Source: UBA11098 sp041671525
GTDB taxonomy: Bacteria; Patescibacteriota; Minisyncoccia; Moranbacterales; UBA2206
Length of the DNA: 45,918 nt
Assembly (NCBI GenBank): GCA_041671525.1
Contig: JBAZBJ010000011.1
Coordinates: forward strand, 1-45,918
Direction: 5' to 3'
In this document: positions 1 through 7,096 of the stretch, piece by piece
Numbering within the stretch: position 1 is the stretch's first letter
Layout of the letters: each line of letters starts with the position of its first letter
Program-made: the position numbers and the translations under genes
The notes under the pieces: generated by a model
Seen by the model: the letters and a program-made list of their open reading frames with translations, nothing else
What the model was told of the DNA's origin: nothing
Database searches by the model: none

Positions 1-941
1 CGGGCAAACTCAGTAACCGAGTGGTGGTCGAATCGACCAAAATTTATGATCGCACCGGTGATCATCTTTTGTATGACATTCACGGCGAAGAAAAAAGAAC
101 CCAGATTGAGTTTCAAGCGATGCCCGACACAATCAAATATGCCACAATCGCCTTGGAAGATCAAAATTTCTATCAGCATCCCGGCTTTGACGTGCGCGGC
201 TTGACCAGAGCCGTGTTGTCCAATGTGGTCAAAATCGGCGGTGGCGGTGGCGGATCCACCATTACTCAGCAATTTGTGAAAAATTCCATCCTCACTAGCG
301 AGCGCTCGCTGTCCCGTAAAATCAAAGAATTGATTTTGGCCATCGAAATCGAATTGAAATTTTCCAAAGATGAAATCTTGAGCATGTACTTGAACCAGAT
401 CCCGTATGGTTCCAACGCTTATGGCATCGAAGCGGCCGCGCAAACATTTTTCGGCAAGCATGCCGCGGAACTGACGCTGGATGAATCGGTCCTCTTGGCG
501 GCGCTGCCGCAGGCGCCTTCCTACTATTCGCCTTATGGCAGTCACAATGACGCACTGAAAGGCCGTCAGATGTATGCATTGAACCAGATGGCCAAATTAG
601 GCTACATTACGGAGGAACAAGCGGACGCAGCCAAAGAAGTCGACATTTTTTCAAAAATAAAATTGCCAGCGGAAAATATTGCCGCTCCGCATTTCGTGAT
701 GTACGTCAAAGATTATCTGGAAAAAAAATATGGCACGCAGATGCTGGAGAAAGGTGGCTTGAAAGTATACACTACGCTCGATTGGGAGAAGCAACAATCC
801 GCGGAGCAAGCTTTGAAAGACAGCGCAGCCGTTAATGCCAAATATAAAGCTAACAATTCGGCTTTGGTGGCCATGGATCCCAAAACCGGCCAGATCCTGG
901 CCATGGTGGGTTCGCGCGACTATTTCGCCAAGCGCTCCTGA
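1..941 (+). CDS. Class A penicillin-binding protein, N-terminal glycosyltransferase part (partial, frameshifted)
   Basis: Peptidoglycan glycosyltransferase half of a bifunctional PBP1A-like enzyme that polymerises lipid II outside the membrane. The frame is open from base 3, so the true start and membrane anchor lie left of the window. GT51 motifs are visible: EDQNFYQHPGFD with the catalytic Glu, then GGSTITQQFVKN, then a RKIKELILAIEIE segment, then the YLNQIPYGSNAYGIEAAA block. The frame ends at a TGA at 939-941, just after the linker sequence AMDPKTGQILAMVGSRDYF that normally leads into the transpeptidase domain. The transpeptidase continues in the next frame from about base 934. An extra C near 933 would explain the break. 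The family assignment is firm; whether the frameshift is real is not known. Confidence 0.9.
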   Translation, partial: GKLSNRVVVESTKIYDRTGDHLLYDIHGEEKRTQIEFQAMPDTIKYATIALEDQNFYQHPGFDVRGLTRAVLSNVVKIGGGGGGSTITQQFVKNSILTSERSLSRKIKELILAIEIELKFSKDEILSMYLNQIPYGSNAYGIEAAAQTFFGKHAAELTLDESVLLAALPQAPSYYSPYGSHNDALKGRQMYALNQMAKLGYITEEQADAAKEVDIFSKIKLPAENIAAPHFVMYVKDYLEKKYGTQMLEKGGLKVYTTLDWEKQQSAEQALKDSAAVNAKYKANNSALVAMDPKTGQILAMVGSRDYFAKRS

Positions 942-2376
942 CGGTTGCGTTCCCGGGAAAAATTGTAAATTTGAGGGAAACTATAACGTCGCCACCGCCC
1001 TGCGCCAGCCGGGATCATCTTTCAAGCCCTATGTTTATCTGACGGCCTTCCAAAAAGGCTACACGCCGGAAACGCAGCTGTGGGACGTGGATATTGATTT
1101 CGATACCGGCGAAGAAAAGGACTACAATCCAAAAAATTATGACGGCAAAAATCATGGACTGCTGCACATGAAAGACGCGCTAGCCATGTCCCTCAATGTG
1201 CCCGCCGTGGAAACTCTCTATCTGGCCGGCGTCCAAGATTCCGTAAACACCGCCCGCTCACTGGGCATCACCTCGCTGACAAAACCGGATCAGTATGGAC
1301 TATCCTTGGTATTGGGCGGCGGTGAAGTGACGCTCCTTGATCACGTGAACGCCTACAGTACGCTGGCCACCGGCGGCATCCATCATGACAAAACCGCAAT
1401 TCTGAAAGTCCTCGATAATTCCGGGAAAGCGTTGGAGCAATATCAGGACAATCCCGGGCAAAGAGTCATCGATGAAAAATATGTCGGGATGTTGGATTAT
1501 GTCATGTCCACCAACGATTTGCGCGCGCCGGTTTTCGGCACGAATAATCCCTTGGCCTTTAACGATCGCCCCGTCGCCGCTAAAACCGGAACCACCAACG
1601 AGTGGCGCGATGGTTGGACGATCGGCTTTACGCCTTCGCTGGTTGCCGGTGTCTGGTCAGGCAACAACGACAACACCATTATGGCACCCGGCGCGGACGG
1701 TATTTTTGTGGCCGCTCCGCTTTGGCGCAAGTTCATGGACGCCGCGCTCAAAAATAATAATGTCGAACAATTTCCTAAGTATGAGACTGAGGACGCCGGT
1801 AAGGATATTTTGAATGGCAAGCTGGACATGTCATCCAAGCTGGAAGTTTGTGAAATCCCTGGCGAAAAAAATAAATATTGCCTCGCCAGTGATGCCTGCC
1901 CGGACAGTGAAAAAGATAAGAAGGAGTTTTTCACGGCTCATAATATCTTGTACTATGTGAACAAGGATGACCCGCGGGGAGATGCCCCGGAGGACCCGAG
2001 TAATGATCCGCAACACGAGAACTGGGAAAAAGCCGTACTTAAATGGGTGGAGAAAAATACCAAACTGAAAACTGATGATATTCCGGAGGATGAATGCAAG
2101 GATAGTGATTTCTCTGACTACAAAGCATCCGTCAGCTTGGAGGCCGCTGCGGTTGCCAATATCATCACTATCAGTGGTTCCGTTTCCGCTCCTTATGGCA
2201 TAAAAAATTCGAGCCTGACGGTTGATGGCAGTGAAATCAGTCAACCGAGCGGGTCATTTAACACCACCTACGATGCATCTGCCAAAAATGGTTCCGACGT
2301 GAAAATAAAATTAACCGTCACTGACAACAACGGCCACGCCGCCGCTGAGGAAAAAACGGTGCACATAGCGTTCTAG
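934..2376 (+). CDS. Class A penicillin-binding protein, C-terminal transpeptidase part
   Basis: Continuation of the preceding gene in another frame; it cross-links stem peptides in the periplasm or outer space. The penicillin-binding motifs are all present: SSFK in RQPGSSFKPYVYL (about base 1009-1035), SLN in AMSLNVPAVETL, and KTG in AAKTGTTNEWRDGW. An Ig-like or PKD-like tail of about 80 residues follows the transpeptidase domain and ends at 2376. Because the catalytic motifs are intact on both sides of the break, the gene is probably functional in the cell and the break is either an assembly error or a very recent mutation. A naive caller would start this piece at 835 or another internal ATG, which would not be a real start. 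It converges on the DciA-like gene with a shared hairpin between them. Confidence 0.88.
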   Translation, partial: APDGCVPGKNCKFEGNYNVATALRQPGSSFKPYVYLTAFQKGYTPETQLWDVDIDFDTGEEKDYNPKNYDGKNHGLLHMKDALAMSLNVPAVETLYLAGVQDSVNTARSLGITSLTKPDQYGLSLVLGGGEVTLLDHVNAYSTLATGGIHHDKTAILKVLDNSGKALEQYQDNPGQRVIDEKYVGMLDYVMSTNDLRAPVFGTNNPLAFNDRPVAAKTGTTNEWRDGWTIGFTPSLVAGVWSGNNDNTIMAPGADGIFVAAPLWRKFMDAALKNNNVEQFPKYETEDAGKDILNGKLDMSSKLEVCEIPGEKNKYCLASDACPDSEKDKKEFFTAHNILYYVNKDDPRGDAPEDPSNDPQHENWEKAVLKWVEKNTKLKTDDIPEDECKDSDFSDYKASVSLEAAAVANIITISGSVSAPYGIKNSSLTVDGSEISQPSGSFNTTYDASAKNGSDVKIKLTVTDNNGHAAAEEKTVHIAF

Positions 2377-2424
2377 TCGTAAGTCGCGGATCGCGTATCG
2401 CGTATCATGGATTATGGATTGAAA

Positions 2425-2459
2425 AAAGTAGAGCCGAGGCATTGCCTCGGCTCTACTTT
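2425..2459. terminator. Bidirectional terminator hairpin between convergent genes
   Basis: A perfect 17-bp inverted repeat (2425-2441 and 2443-2459) with A and T runs at its two ends can terminate both the PBP transcript and the opposing DciA-like transcript. The right arm contains the stop codon of the minus-strand gene. The core (GTAGAG, GAGGCATTGCCTC, CTCTAC) resembles the palindrome inside the glycosyltransferase gene at 15564, so this terminator may be a copy of a repeat family put to use. Confidence 0.8.
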
Positions 2460-2746
2460 GATTTGATATCTTCAATAATATTTTCCCCGAGCTCTTTGTT
2501 GATCAGTCTGATTATTTTATTCTTATTCAACCACAACTCCGACGCCCAGGCCGAACTCTGACAGCGGATAAAAATAGTTTTGCCGGAAAAATAATCCGCT
2601 TGAAAATTTTCCACCCCGAGATTGCCAAATTCTTCCTGAATGACTTTTTTAAAAACATAAAAAACCGTCTTGTCGTCCAGGACCATTTTTTTTCCAGCCA
2701 GTCTTTCGGGCAATTTTTTGCTAAGCAGGTTTTTGAGCGAGCGCAT
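2453..2746 (-). CDS. DUF721 / DciA-like protein
   Basis: Small protein (97 residues) of the DUF721 family, whose characterised member DciA loads the replicative helicase DnaB. The recognisable part is the C-terminal half: IFIRCQSSAWASELWLNKNKIIRLINKELG, with the conserved small-residue/WA-x-EL pattern and the amphipathic helix after it. The protein is about the length of the bare domain, with no long C-terminal tail. It lies 2 nt downstream of trxB and is probably co-transcribed with it; its stop codon sits in the shared terminator. A role in replication initiation is inferred from the family, and no DnaC or DnaI is visible in the window. Confidence 0.7.
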   Translation of the reverse strand: MRSLKNLLSKKLPERLAGKKMVLDDKTVFYVFKKVIQEEFGNLGVENFQADYFSGKTIFIRCQSSAWASELWLNKNKIIRLINKELGENIIEDIKSK

Positions 2747-2748
2747 CT

Positions 2749-3675
2749 TTACTTTTTCAAATAATTAGAAATGCTGCGCGCGGCGATGGCGCCTTCAGCG
2801 GCCGCGGTGATCACTTGGCGAAATTTGTCCGAGCCGTCCGTGATGTCACCCGCTGCCCACACGCCGGCCACCGAGGTCGAAGCGTCGCTTTTAATTTTAA
2901 CATAACCTTGCTCATCCATTTCGGTGCCCAAAGATTGCGGCAGATCCACCGATGGGTCGGAGCCAGCTTCAATGAATAGCCCGTCAATCGCAATTTCAGT
3001 CTGGTTGTGGTGCGGATTGTCCAATTTAGCGCCGACCACTTTCTCGGTGCCGACAATTTCCACCACATTGGTTTTGTAGAGCACTTCCACCTTGGGATTT
3101 TTTGCAATCAGCTCTGTCCAGTGATTTTCGCAGCGCAATTTTTCGCCGCGGTAAATCAAAAACACTTTCTCGACGATGTCGGCCAGATACAACGCCGCGC
3201 CGGCTGCGCTGTCGTTGCCGCCAATCACGGCCACAGTTTTCTGCTTGTAAAAAAATCCGTCGCATGTCGCGCAATAGGACACGCCCTTGCCGGTCAGTTC
3301 GTCTTCCCCTTTGATGCCAAGCTTACGCCGCTTGGTACCGGCGGCCAGAAGCAATGTCTGGCTTTGTATTTTTTTATCATTTCCTAAATCAATTGCGAAT
3401 CCTTCTGCGTTTTTTTGGACACTCCTCACCATCAGCGGCATAATTTCCGTGCCATATTTTTGCACATGGTGCACCCACTTTTGCACAAACTCAAAACCGG
3501 TCGCGTCTTCGATGCCCGGATAATTATCAATCAGATGCGATTCGGAAATCTGCCCGCCGGACAAAGCGCCGATGACCACATGTTCAATGCCAAACCGCGC
3601 CGCATAAATCGAAGCCGCCAGCCCGGCCGGACCGGCACCGATGATCACGAGTTGATAGTTTTTTCCTGTTTCCAT
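2749..3675 (-). CDS. trxB: Thioredoxin reductase (FAD/NAD(P)H pyridine-disulfide family)
   Basis: Cytosolic flavoenzyme (308 residues, normal family length) that reduces thioredoxin. The FAD Rossmann motif GAGPAG is at residues 13-18, the redox-active pair is CATC at 135-138, and the second FAD motif AAGDI is near 275. The NAD(P)H domain is altered: GGNDSA at 152-157 where GGGDSA or GGGNTA is usual, and YRGEKLR at 175-181 where the NADPH 2'-phosphate motif HRRxxFR is usual. One of the two tandem arginines is lost, so cofactor preference may be NADH or something else. Start ATG at 3675; no good SD is seen, as in most genes here. Overall family assignment is secure; electron donor is open. Confidence 0.92.
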   Translation of the reverse strand: METGKNYQLVIIGAGPAGLAASIYAARFGIEHVVIGALSGGQISESHLIDNYPGIEDATGFEFVQKWVHHVQKYGTEIMPLMVRSVQKNAEGFAIDLGNDKKIQSQTLLLAAGTKRRKLGIKGEDELTGKGVSYCATCDGFFYKQKTVAVIGGNDSAAGAALYLADIVEKVFLIYRGEKLRCENHWTELIAKNPKVEVLYKTNVVEIVGTEKVVGAKLDNPHHNQTEIAIDGLFIEAGSDPSVDLPQSLGTEMDEQGYVKIKSDASTSVAGVWAAGDITDGSDKFRQVITAAAEGAIAARSISNYLKK

Positions 3676-3707
3676 AGCTTTCTTAAGTTATATTTATCAT
3701 TGGGAAA

Positions 3708-4430
3708 TTATACCACACTATTCCACGCAATCTCAAACAATGATTTATACGTCGCCACCACGTCCGAACTTTCAATGACCACCGCCATGGGCGTGTCCTT
3801 GTAGGTGATGATCGCCACTTTGTTGCCAAAAATCATGTTATCAGTCGGAAACAAAAAGTTATTTGGGGCAATTTTGATCTGGTGATTTTCCGAAGCGTTT
3901 TGCTCGGCATACTCCACTGACTTTTCATCGGCTTGCAAAACTTCCCGCACCCGAACCTTTTCTTTTTTTATTTTTCCCAAGTATTTTTCAACTTGCGTCA
4001 TCACCTCCGGAATGATGGAGCCAATTGAGCCATATAATAGAATATCTTTTTCTTGAAAAATATCGTCATAGAGTTTCACTATATTTTCAACCCCTTGATA
4101 GTACGTCACCTTCGGTTTTTCTTTCTGCGAATTATAAATCGCCAACAGTTCCGGCAATGATCCCTTGATCACTTCTTCTCTTTCGCGCTGCTCTTCCAGC
4201 AGTTTCTTTGGTGACTCGGCAGTGTAGACTGCTTTTTTCTTTTTGGGCAACAGCGTCGCCAAGCCCTTCATGCGCAACTCCTCCAACAGCAAGTATGTGG
4301 TTGGCCGTTTCGTCCCCGCCTTGATCGAAATCCCCGGTACCGAACCAGAGCCCATCTGTAAAAGCGCCAAGTAGACTTTGGCTTGTTTTTGGTTGAGACC
4401 GAGATATTCGAGGGATTTGTTTAGTTCCAT
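3708..4430 (-). CDS. TrmB-family transcriptional regulator
   Basis: 240 residues. An N-terminal winged helix (about residues 5-75: LEYLGLNQKQAKVYLALLQMG followed by a TKRPTTYLLLEELRMKGL recognition segment) matches the TrmB DNA-binding domain, common in archaea and in CPR bacteria. A short coiled region (about 76-105) links to an effector-like domain (about 106-240) containing YYQGVENIVKLYDDIF and a phospholipase-D-like fold pattern typical of these proteins. Ligand and targets are unknown. It lies between trxB and the DUF559 gene, both on the same strand, with 32 nt to trxB, so it may control or be part of that transcript. Confidence 0.82.
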   Translation of the reverse strand: MELNKSLEYLGLNQKQAKVYLALLQMGSGSVPGISIKAGTKRPTTYLLLEELRMKGLATLLPKKKKAVYTAESPKKLLEEQREREEVIKGSLPELLAIYNSQKEKPKVTYYQGVENIVKLYDDIFQEKDILLYGSIGSIIPEVMTQVEKYLGKIKKEKVRVREVLQADEKSVEYAEQNASENHQIKIAPNNFLFPTDNMIFGNKVAIITYKDTPMAVVIESSDVVATYKSLFEIAWNSVV

Positions 4431-4446
4431 AAAAATAGTCCTTCCT

Positions 4447-4506
4447 TAAGCCCTTCTCCTTAGATAAGGAGAAGGTGGCGCGTAGCGCCGGAAGAGGTTG
4501 AGCGTT
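4447..4506 (+). repeat. DUF559-flanking hairpin repeat, unit 1
   Basis: Two successive hairpins: CCTTCTCCTT...AAGGAGAAGG and GGCGC...GCGCC, followed by GGAAGAGGTTGAGCG. The same order and tail recur at 4872-4945, and a diverged inverted copy is at 4979-5022. This unit lies just past the 3' end of the DUF559 gene. Confidence 0.85.
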
Positions 4507-4508
4507 GC

Positions 4509-4859
4509 TTATCTTAAATACTCCTTAATTTTTATCATCACTCCTTCCAAATTTTTATTGACTTCCCCATTCCAAAACCTGACCACCGTTAATCCCAAAT
4601 CTTTAAAATATCTTGTCCTTTCCGCGTCATATTCTTTCCGATCTTCTTCATTGTGTTGATTACCATCCAGCTCAACTATTAATTTATATGTTGGGCAATA
4701 AAAATCTACGATATATCTGCCGATTGAATGTTGCCGTCGAAACTTGCATCCTAAATCTTTTCTTCGCAGTCTTGACCACAAAATTATTTCCTGCGGCGTA
4801 GCAGCTTTTCGCAACTCCCTTCTGGTTGTTAGTTTTGTTGTGAGATTATGAATTCGCAT
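4509..4859 (-). CDS. DUF559 domain (Vsr/restriction-endonuclease-like) protein
   Basis: 116 residues from the ATG at 4857-4859 (MRIHNLTTKL). DUF559 proteins have a PD-(D/E)xK-type nuclease fold related to very-short-patch endonucleases. Visible motifs: TPQEIILWSRLR, CKFRRQHSIGRYIVDFYCP, KLIVELDGNQHNEEDRKEYDAERT and VVRFWNGEV. D and E residues in VDFY and VELDG fit the catalytic core. The frame extends upstream to 4970, but that part translates a hairpin repeat, so the shorter start is preferred. Repeats flank it on both sides. It may be cargo or the acting enzyme of a small mobile unit; no methylase neighbour is present. Confidence 0.85.
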   Translation of the reverse strand: MRIHNLTTKLTTRRELRKAATPQEIILWSRLRRKDLGCKFRRQHSIGRYIVDFYCPTYKLIVELDGNQHNEEDRKEYDAERTRYFKDLGLTVVRFWNGEVNKNLEGVMIKIKEYLR

Positions 4860-4871
4860 ACAAAAAATCCG

Positions 4872-4945
4872 TGCCCCTTCTCCTTGGATAAGGAGAAGGT
4901 GTCCGTCGCCTCGGCGGACGGAAGAGGTTGAGCGTTGGCGGGGAG
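4872..4945 (+). repeat. DUF559-flanking hairpin repeat, unit 2
   Basis: Second copy of the two-hairpin unit, with CCTTCTCCTT...AAGGAGAAGG, then GTCCG...CGGAC, then the tail GGAAGAGGTTGAGCG. It lies immediately 5' of the DUF559 start and would be in its leader RNA. Confidence 0.85.
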
Positions 4946-4978
4946 CCAAAGCGTTGCCAACCTTGCCCATCTTCCTAG

Positions 4979-5022
4979 CTCGACCTCTCCCCAGCCCTCT
5001 CCTTTTCCAAGGAGAGGGGGTA
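4979..5022 (-). repeat. DUF559-flanking hairpin repeat, unit 3 (inverted, diverged)
   Basis: Read on the minus strand it shows CCCTCTCCTT...AAGGAGAGGG followed by GGGGAGAGGTCGAG, the same plan as units 1 and 2 but in the opposite orientation and without the middle GC hairpin. Confidence 0.75.
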
Positions 5023-5089
5023 TATGGTAAATAGTTTTAAGCTTTTTCGAGATTGGTTAGTTTTGTGTAAGTTTGGCCTTAGTGTTTTT

Positions 5090-5118
5090 AGTATAGCACC
5101 TTACTCTTTGATTGTCAA
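5090..5118 (-). promoter_or_regulatory. Sigma70-type promoter for the DUF559/trmB/trxB side
   Basis: On the minus strand TTGACA (5113-5118) is separated by exactly 17 bp from TATACT (5090-5095). Transcription would start near 5083 and run through the DUF559 hairpin leader. It stands back to back with the plus-strand promoter at 5189. Confidence 0.75.
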
Positions 5119-5188
5119 CAATACTGACAACAAATCACGCTTTTACCTTAAATTAGCTAAAATATGGCTAATTTTTAGGGTACTATTA

Positions 5189-5217
5189 TTGACAATTCAC
5201 TCAAATTGGCATACAAT
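5189..5217 (+). promoter_or_regulatory. Sigma70-type promoter for the small-gene island
   Basis: TTGACA (5189-5194), 17-bp spacer, TACAAT (5212-5217); start near 5224. The interval between this and the divergent promoter contains inverted repeats (ATTAGC...GCTAAT at about 5151-5175 and TTGTCA...TGACAA at about 5112-5130) that could be operators. The leader of about 105 nt holds a small hairpin, GATGC...GCATC, near 5294-5309. Confidence 0.78.
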
Positions 5218-5328
5218 AGGCTGTTAAGATAACAAAGCAAAAAGTCTTAACAACCGTACCTTTAAAAGTCACCTCAAAAGATATATTCCCGCGGATGCAA
5301 TATCGCATCGGGGAAAAGGAGATTGAAA

Positions 5329-5787
5329 ATGAAGATTGCAATATTTGAAGACAATTACCAGCATATGGAAGAAGCCAAGAGTGTCGCCACAGAGCTCGGG
5401 ATAGAGGTTGTAACATTCACCAAATCGCGCCACATAGAAGACCTTAGCGAAATATTTATTTACGACCGGAAAAAAAGGACGTATGAATCTAAGGTTGACG
5501 GCATAATAACAGATTTATATATGCCATCTCAATGTTTCCCTGCCCCGGATTACCCATATGGACTCGTAATCGCAGCCCACGCCTTCAGGCACAATGTGCC
5601 GTTTGTGTTTTGCACGGCTGGGTTCCACCATGGTGCAAAATACCAAATGGTGCATGAATTTATAATGGCGATGGACTGGCCACAGATGGTAGATGCTAGT
5701 GATTCTAAGATTGGCAACGGCGAAGTGGAACACAAGGACTGGGAAGTGGCCTTTAAAGAAATCATTAAACTTATCAAAGGGAGGTGA
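5329..5787 (+). CDS. Receiver-like (CheY-fold) stand-alone protein
   Basis: 152 residues from the ATG at 5329, chosen because AAAGGAG (5315-5321) lies 7 nt upstream; the TTG at 5323 is too close. The pattern resembles a response-regulator receiver domain: acidic pair E7-D8 after the first strand (KIAIFEDN), possible phosphoacceptor D62 in IITDLYMP, T97 in VFCTAG and K104. A long insertion (residues 36-55) and a C-terminal helix replace a normal output domain, and no kinase gene is nearby. I cannot name a family. First gene of a plus-strand island; its stop overlaps a GGAGGTGA ribosome-site-like string that has no gene behind it. Confidence 0.6.
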   Translation: MKIAIFEDNYQHMEEAKSVATELGIEVVTFTKSRHIEDLSEIFIYDRKKRTYESKVDGIITDLYMPSQCFPAPDYPYGLVIAAHAFRHNVPFVFCTAGFHHGAKYQMVHEFIMAMDWPQMVDASDSKIGNGEVEHKDWEVAFKEIIKLIKGR

Positions 5788-5797
5788 CTAAAAACTC

Positions 5798-5829
5798 GGG
5801 CAAGAAAGTTGAATCTAACTTTCTTGCCC
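5798..5829 (+). terminator. Stem-loop after the receiver-like gene
   Basis: Perfect 13-bp stem GGGCAAGAAAGTT / AACTTTCTTGCCC with a 6-nt loop, followed by CTCTTTC. The T tract is poor, so it may only attenuate or protect the upstream message. Confidence 0.65.
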
Positions 5830-5922
5830 CTCTTTCAAAGATTATTTGTGAAAGTAGTTTTTGAAAGGGATCTTGGATCCTAAAAGTTGTTTGAAAACTA
5901 AATAAAAGAGAGGGTATCTATA

Positions 5923-6252
5923 ATGAAAATGAAAGTAATTTCGGAGGAAAGTGTTGATAAAGCAATTGGATCAGCAATAGAGTTGATTTCTCATCTTAAA
6001 AAGATTCGTTCTGGCCGGAAGATAGAATCCGATTCTATGCAGGATTTCTACAATGCCTTATCCGAGAGAATAGAACGGGGTGAGAAGTTTGAGGACATTG
6101 TTGACGAAATTGACAAGGCAATTCTGCTCACACTGGTATCTCGCGGGCACAATACCTCAGAAAAATTGGCGCAAACGCTGGGAAAGCAGCCATCAGCGAT
6201 GAGGCAGCTACTATTCACAAGAAAAATAAGCCTGAGAAATTTAAAGGAATAA
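5923..6252 (+). CDS. Small protein with C-terminal Fis-type helix-turn-helix
   Basis: 109 residues. ATG at 5923 preceded by a purine-rich AGAGAGGG. The N-terminal two thirds are charged and helical (residues 10-65). The C-terminal part, ILLTLVSRGHNTSEKLAQTLG then KQPSAMRQLLFTRKIS, has the spacing of a Fis/NtrC-type helix-turn-helix, suggesting DNA binding. I do not recognise the full-length family. It precedes two more small genes on the same strand with gaps of only 18 and 30 nt, so the three are probably one operon; it may be the regulator of the island. Confidence 0.6.
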   Translation: MKMKVISEESVDKAIGSAIELISHLKKIRSGRKIESDSMQDFYNALSERIERGEKFEDIVDEIDKAILLTLVSRGHNTSEKLAQTLGKQPSAMRQLLFTRKISLRNLKE

Positions 6253-6270
6253 GAAAGGGAGGTAACTATA

Positions 6271-6591
6271 GTGTATCGCAGGATCGAGGTTATTATGAAT
6301 GCGGAGGCTTTAAAAAAGTATGAATGCAAGCTACCAACGATGTGTTTTGCAGGCACCTCGATGGTGAAGAGTGGTTTGCCAGATCCAACCAAGCGCCTTG
6401 TCTGGTATGATAATAAACGGCCTAAACACTTTTTTACTGAAAAGGGATGGAAGCAGTGCGGTCATGCTGTTGTTAGTGAAATTCGTTCACAGGGATTGCA
6501 GGCGCGCATCATATCATTGAAGGAGCGGGATCCTAGAATAAATATTCTTTACAAGGATGCTCTGCAAGTTTTATTGACTTGTCGGAGTTAG
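6271..6591 (+). CDS. Hypothetical protein of the small-gene island
   Basis: 106 residues, not recognised. GTG start at 6271 is supported by GGGAGGT (6257-6263) with 7-nt spacing; an internal ATG at 6295 has weaker support. The sequence is soluble-looking, with several Lys/Arg, two cysteines in the first half (KYECKLPTMCF) and a pattern WYDNKRPKHFFTEKGW. No signal peptide or membrane segment. Its position between the HTH gene and the next small gene suggests co-expression. Confidence 0.55.
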   Translation: MYRRIEVIMNAEALKKYECKLPTMCFAGTSMVKSGLPDPTKRLVWYDNKRPKHFFTEKGWKQCGHAVVSEIRSQGLQARIISLKERDPRINILYKDALQVLLTCRS

Positions 6592-6621
6592 CTCAAAAAA
6601 AACAAACAAGGAGGTGAAATA

Positions 6622-6918
6622 GTGAAAAAATATTGGCTGGTTATTATCCCAAATTGGGAGGAAGCAAACGACACCAAATCCCATATAATTTTTGGAACTA
6701 TTGAGGAATTGATAAGCTATGCCACTTCCACAAACGAGCTTATCGAAACTAGTCCTTACTGCTACTTTTCCCATGTATTGGGAGTGGACGGAAAGGAACA
6801 TCCCGAGGTTCTCAAAATTATTGAGCGGAAGCTTGATGAGAGCAAGAAGCGCCTTGACGAGATCGAGGAGCGCATGAATAATTCTCCATTTAAAGTATTG
6901 AGGGGATTATTCAAGTAA
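6622..6918 (+). CDS. Hypothetical protein with C-terminal coiled coil
   Basis: 98 residues, family not recognised. GTG start at 6622 follows a full AAGGAGGTG ribosome site at about 6608-6616. The first 55 residues look globular (KKYWLVIIPNWEEAND, then IIFGTIEELISYAT), and residues 60-90 form a heptad-like charged helix (EVLKIIERKLDESKKRLDEIEERM) that could drive oligomerisation. Last gene of the three-gene run; a terminator lies about 70 nt downstream. Confidence 0.55.
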   Translation: MKKYWLVIIPNWEEANDTKSHIIFGTIEELISYATSTNELIETSPYCYFSHVLGVDGKEHPEVLKIIERKLDESKKRLDEIEERMNNSPFKVLRGLFK

Positions 6919-6986
6919 GAATCTCATCCAGTTCCATGAGTGGGGATCTGTGTGAAAAACATAAGCACAGGCGAGACCACAAACTC

Positions 6987-7019
6987 AAAGGCAGCGCTCA
7001 ACCGAGTCCTGCCTTTTTT
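6987..7019 (+). terminator. Intrinsic terminator of the small-gene operon
   Basis: AAAGGCA / TGCCTTT stem with an internal CTC/GAG pairing, ending in six T residues. It sits directly before the next promoter at 7021. Confidence 0.7.
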
Positions 7020-7020
7020 C

Positions 7021-7049
7021 TTGACATTTTCCAAAATTGCCTGTATAAA
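7021..7049 (+). promoter_or_regulatory. Sigma70-type promoter for the membrane-protein gene
   Basis: TTGACA (7021-7026), 17-bp spacer, TATAAA (7044-7049), abutting the upstream terminator. Start near 7056, giving a leader of about 40 nt with a GGAGG site. Confidence 0.75.
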
Positions 7050-7096
7050 TATAGGATTTATACAAATCCAAATACAAAATAAAACGGAGGCGCACT

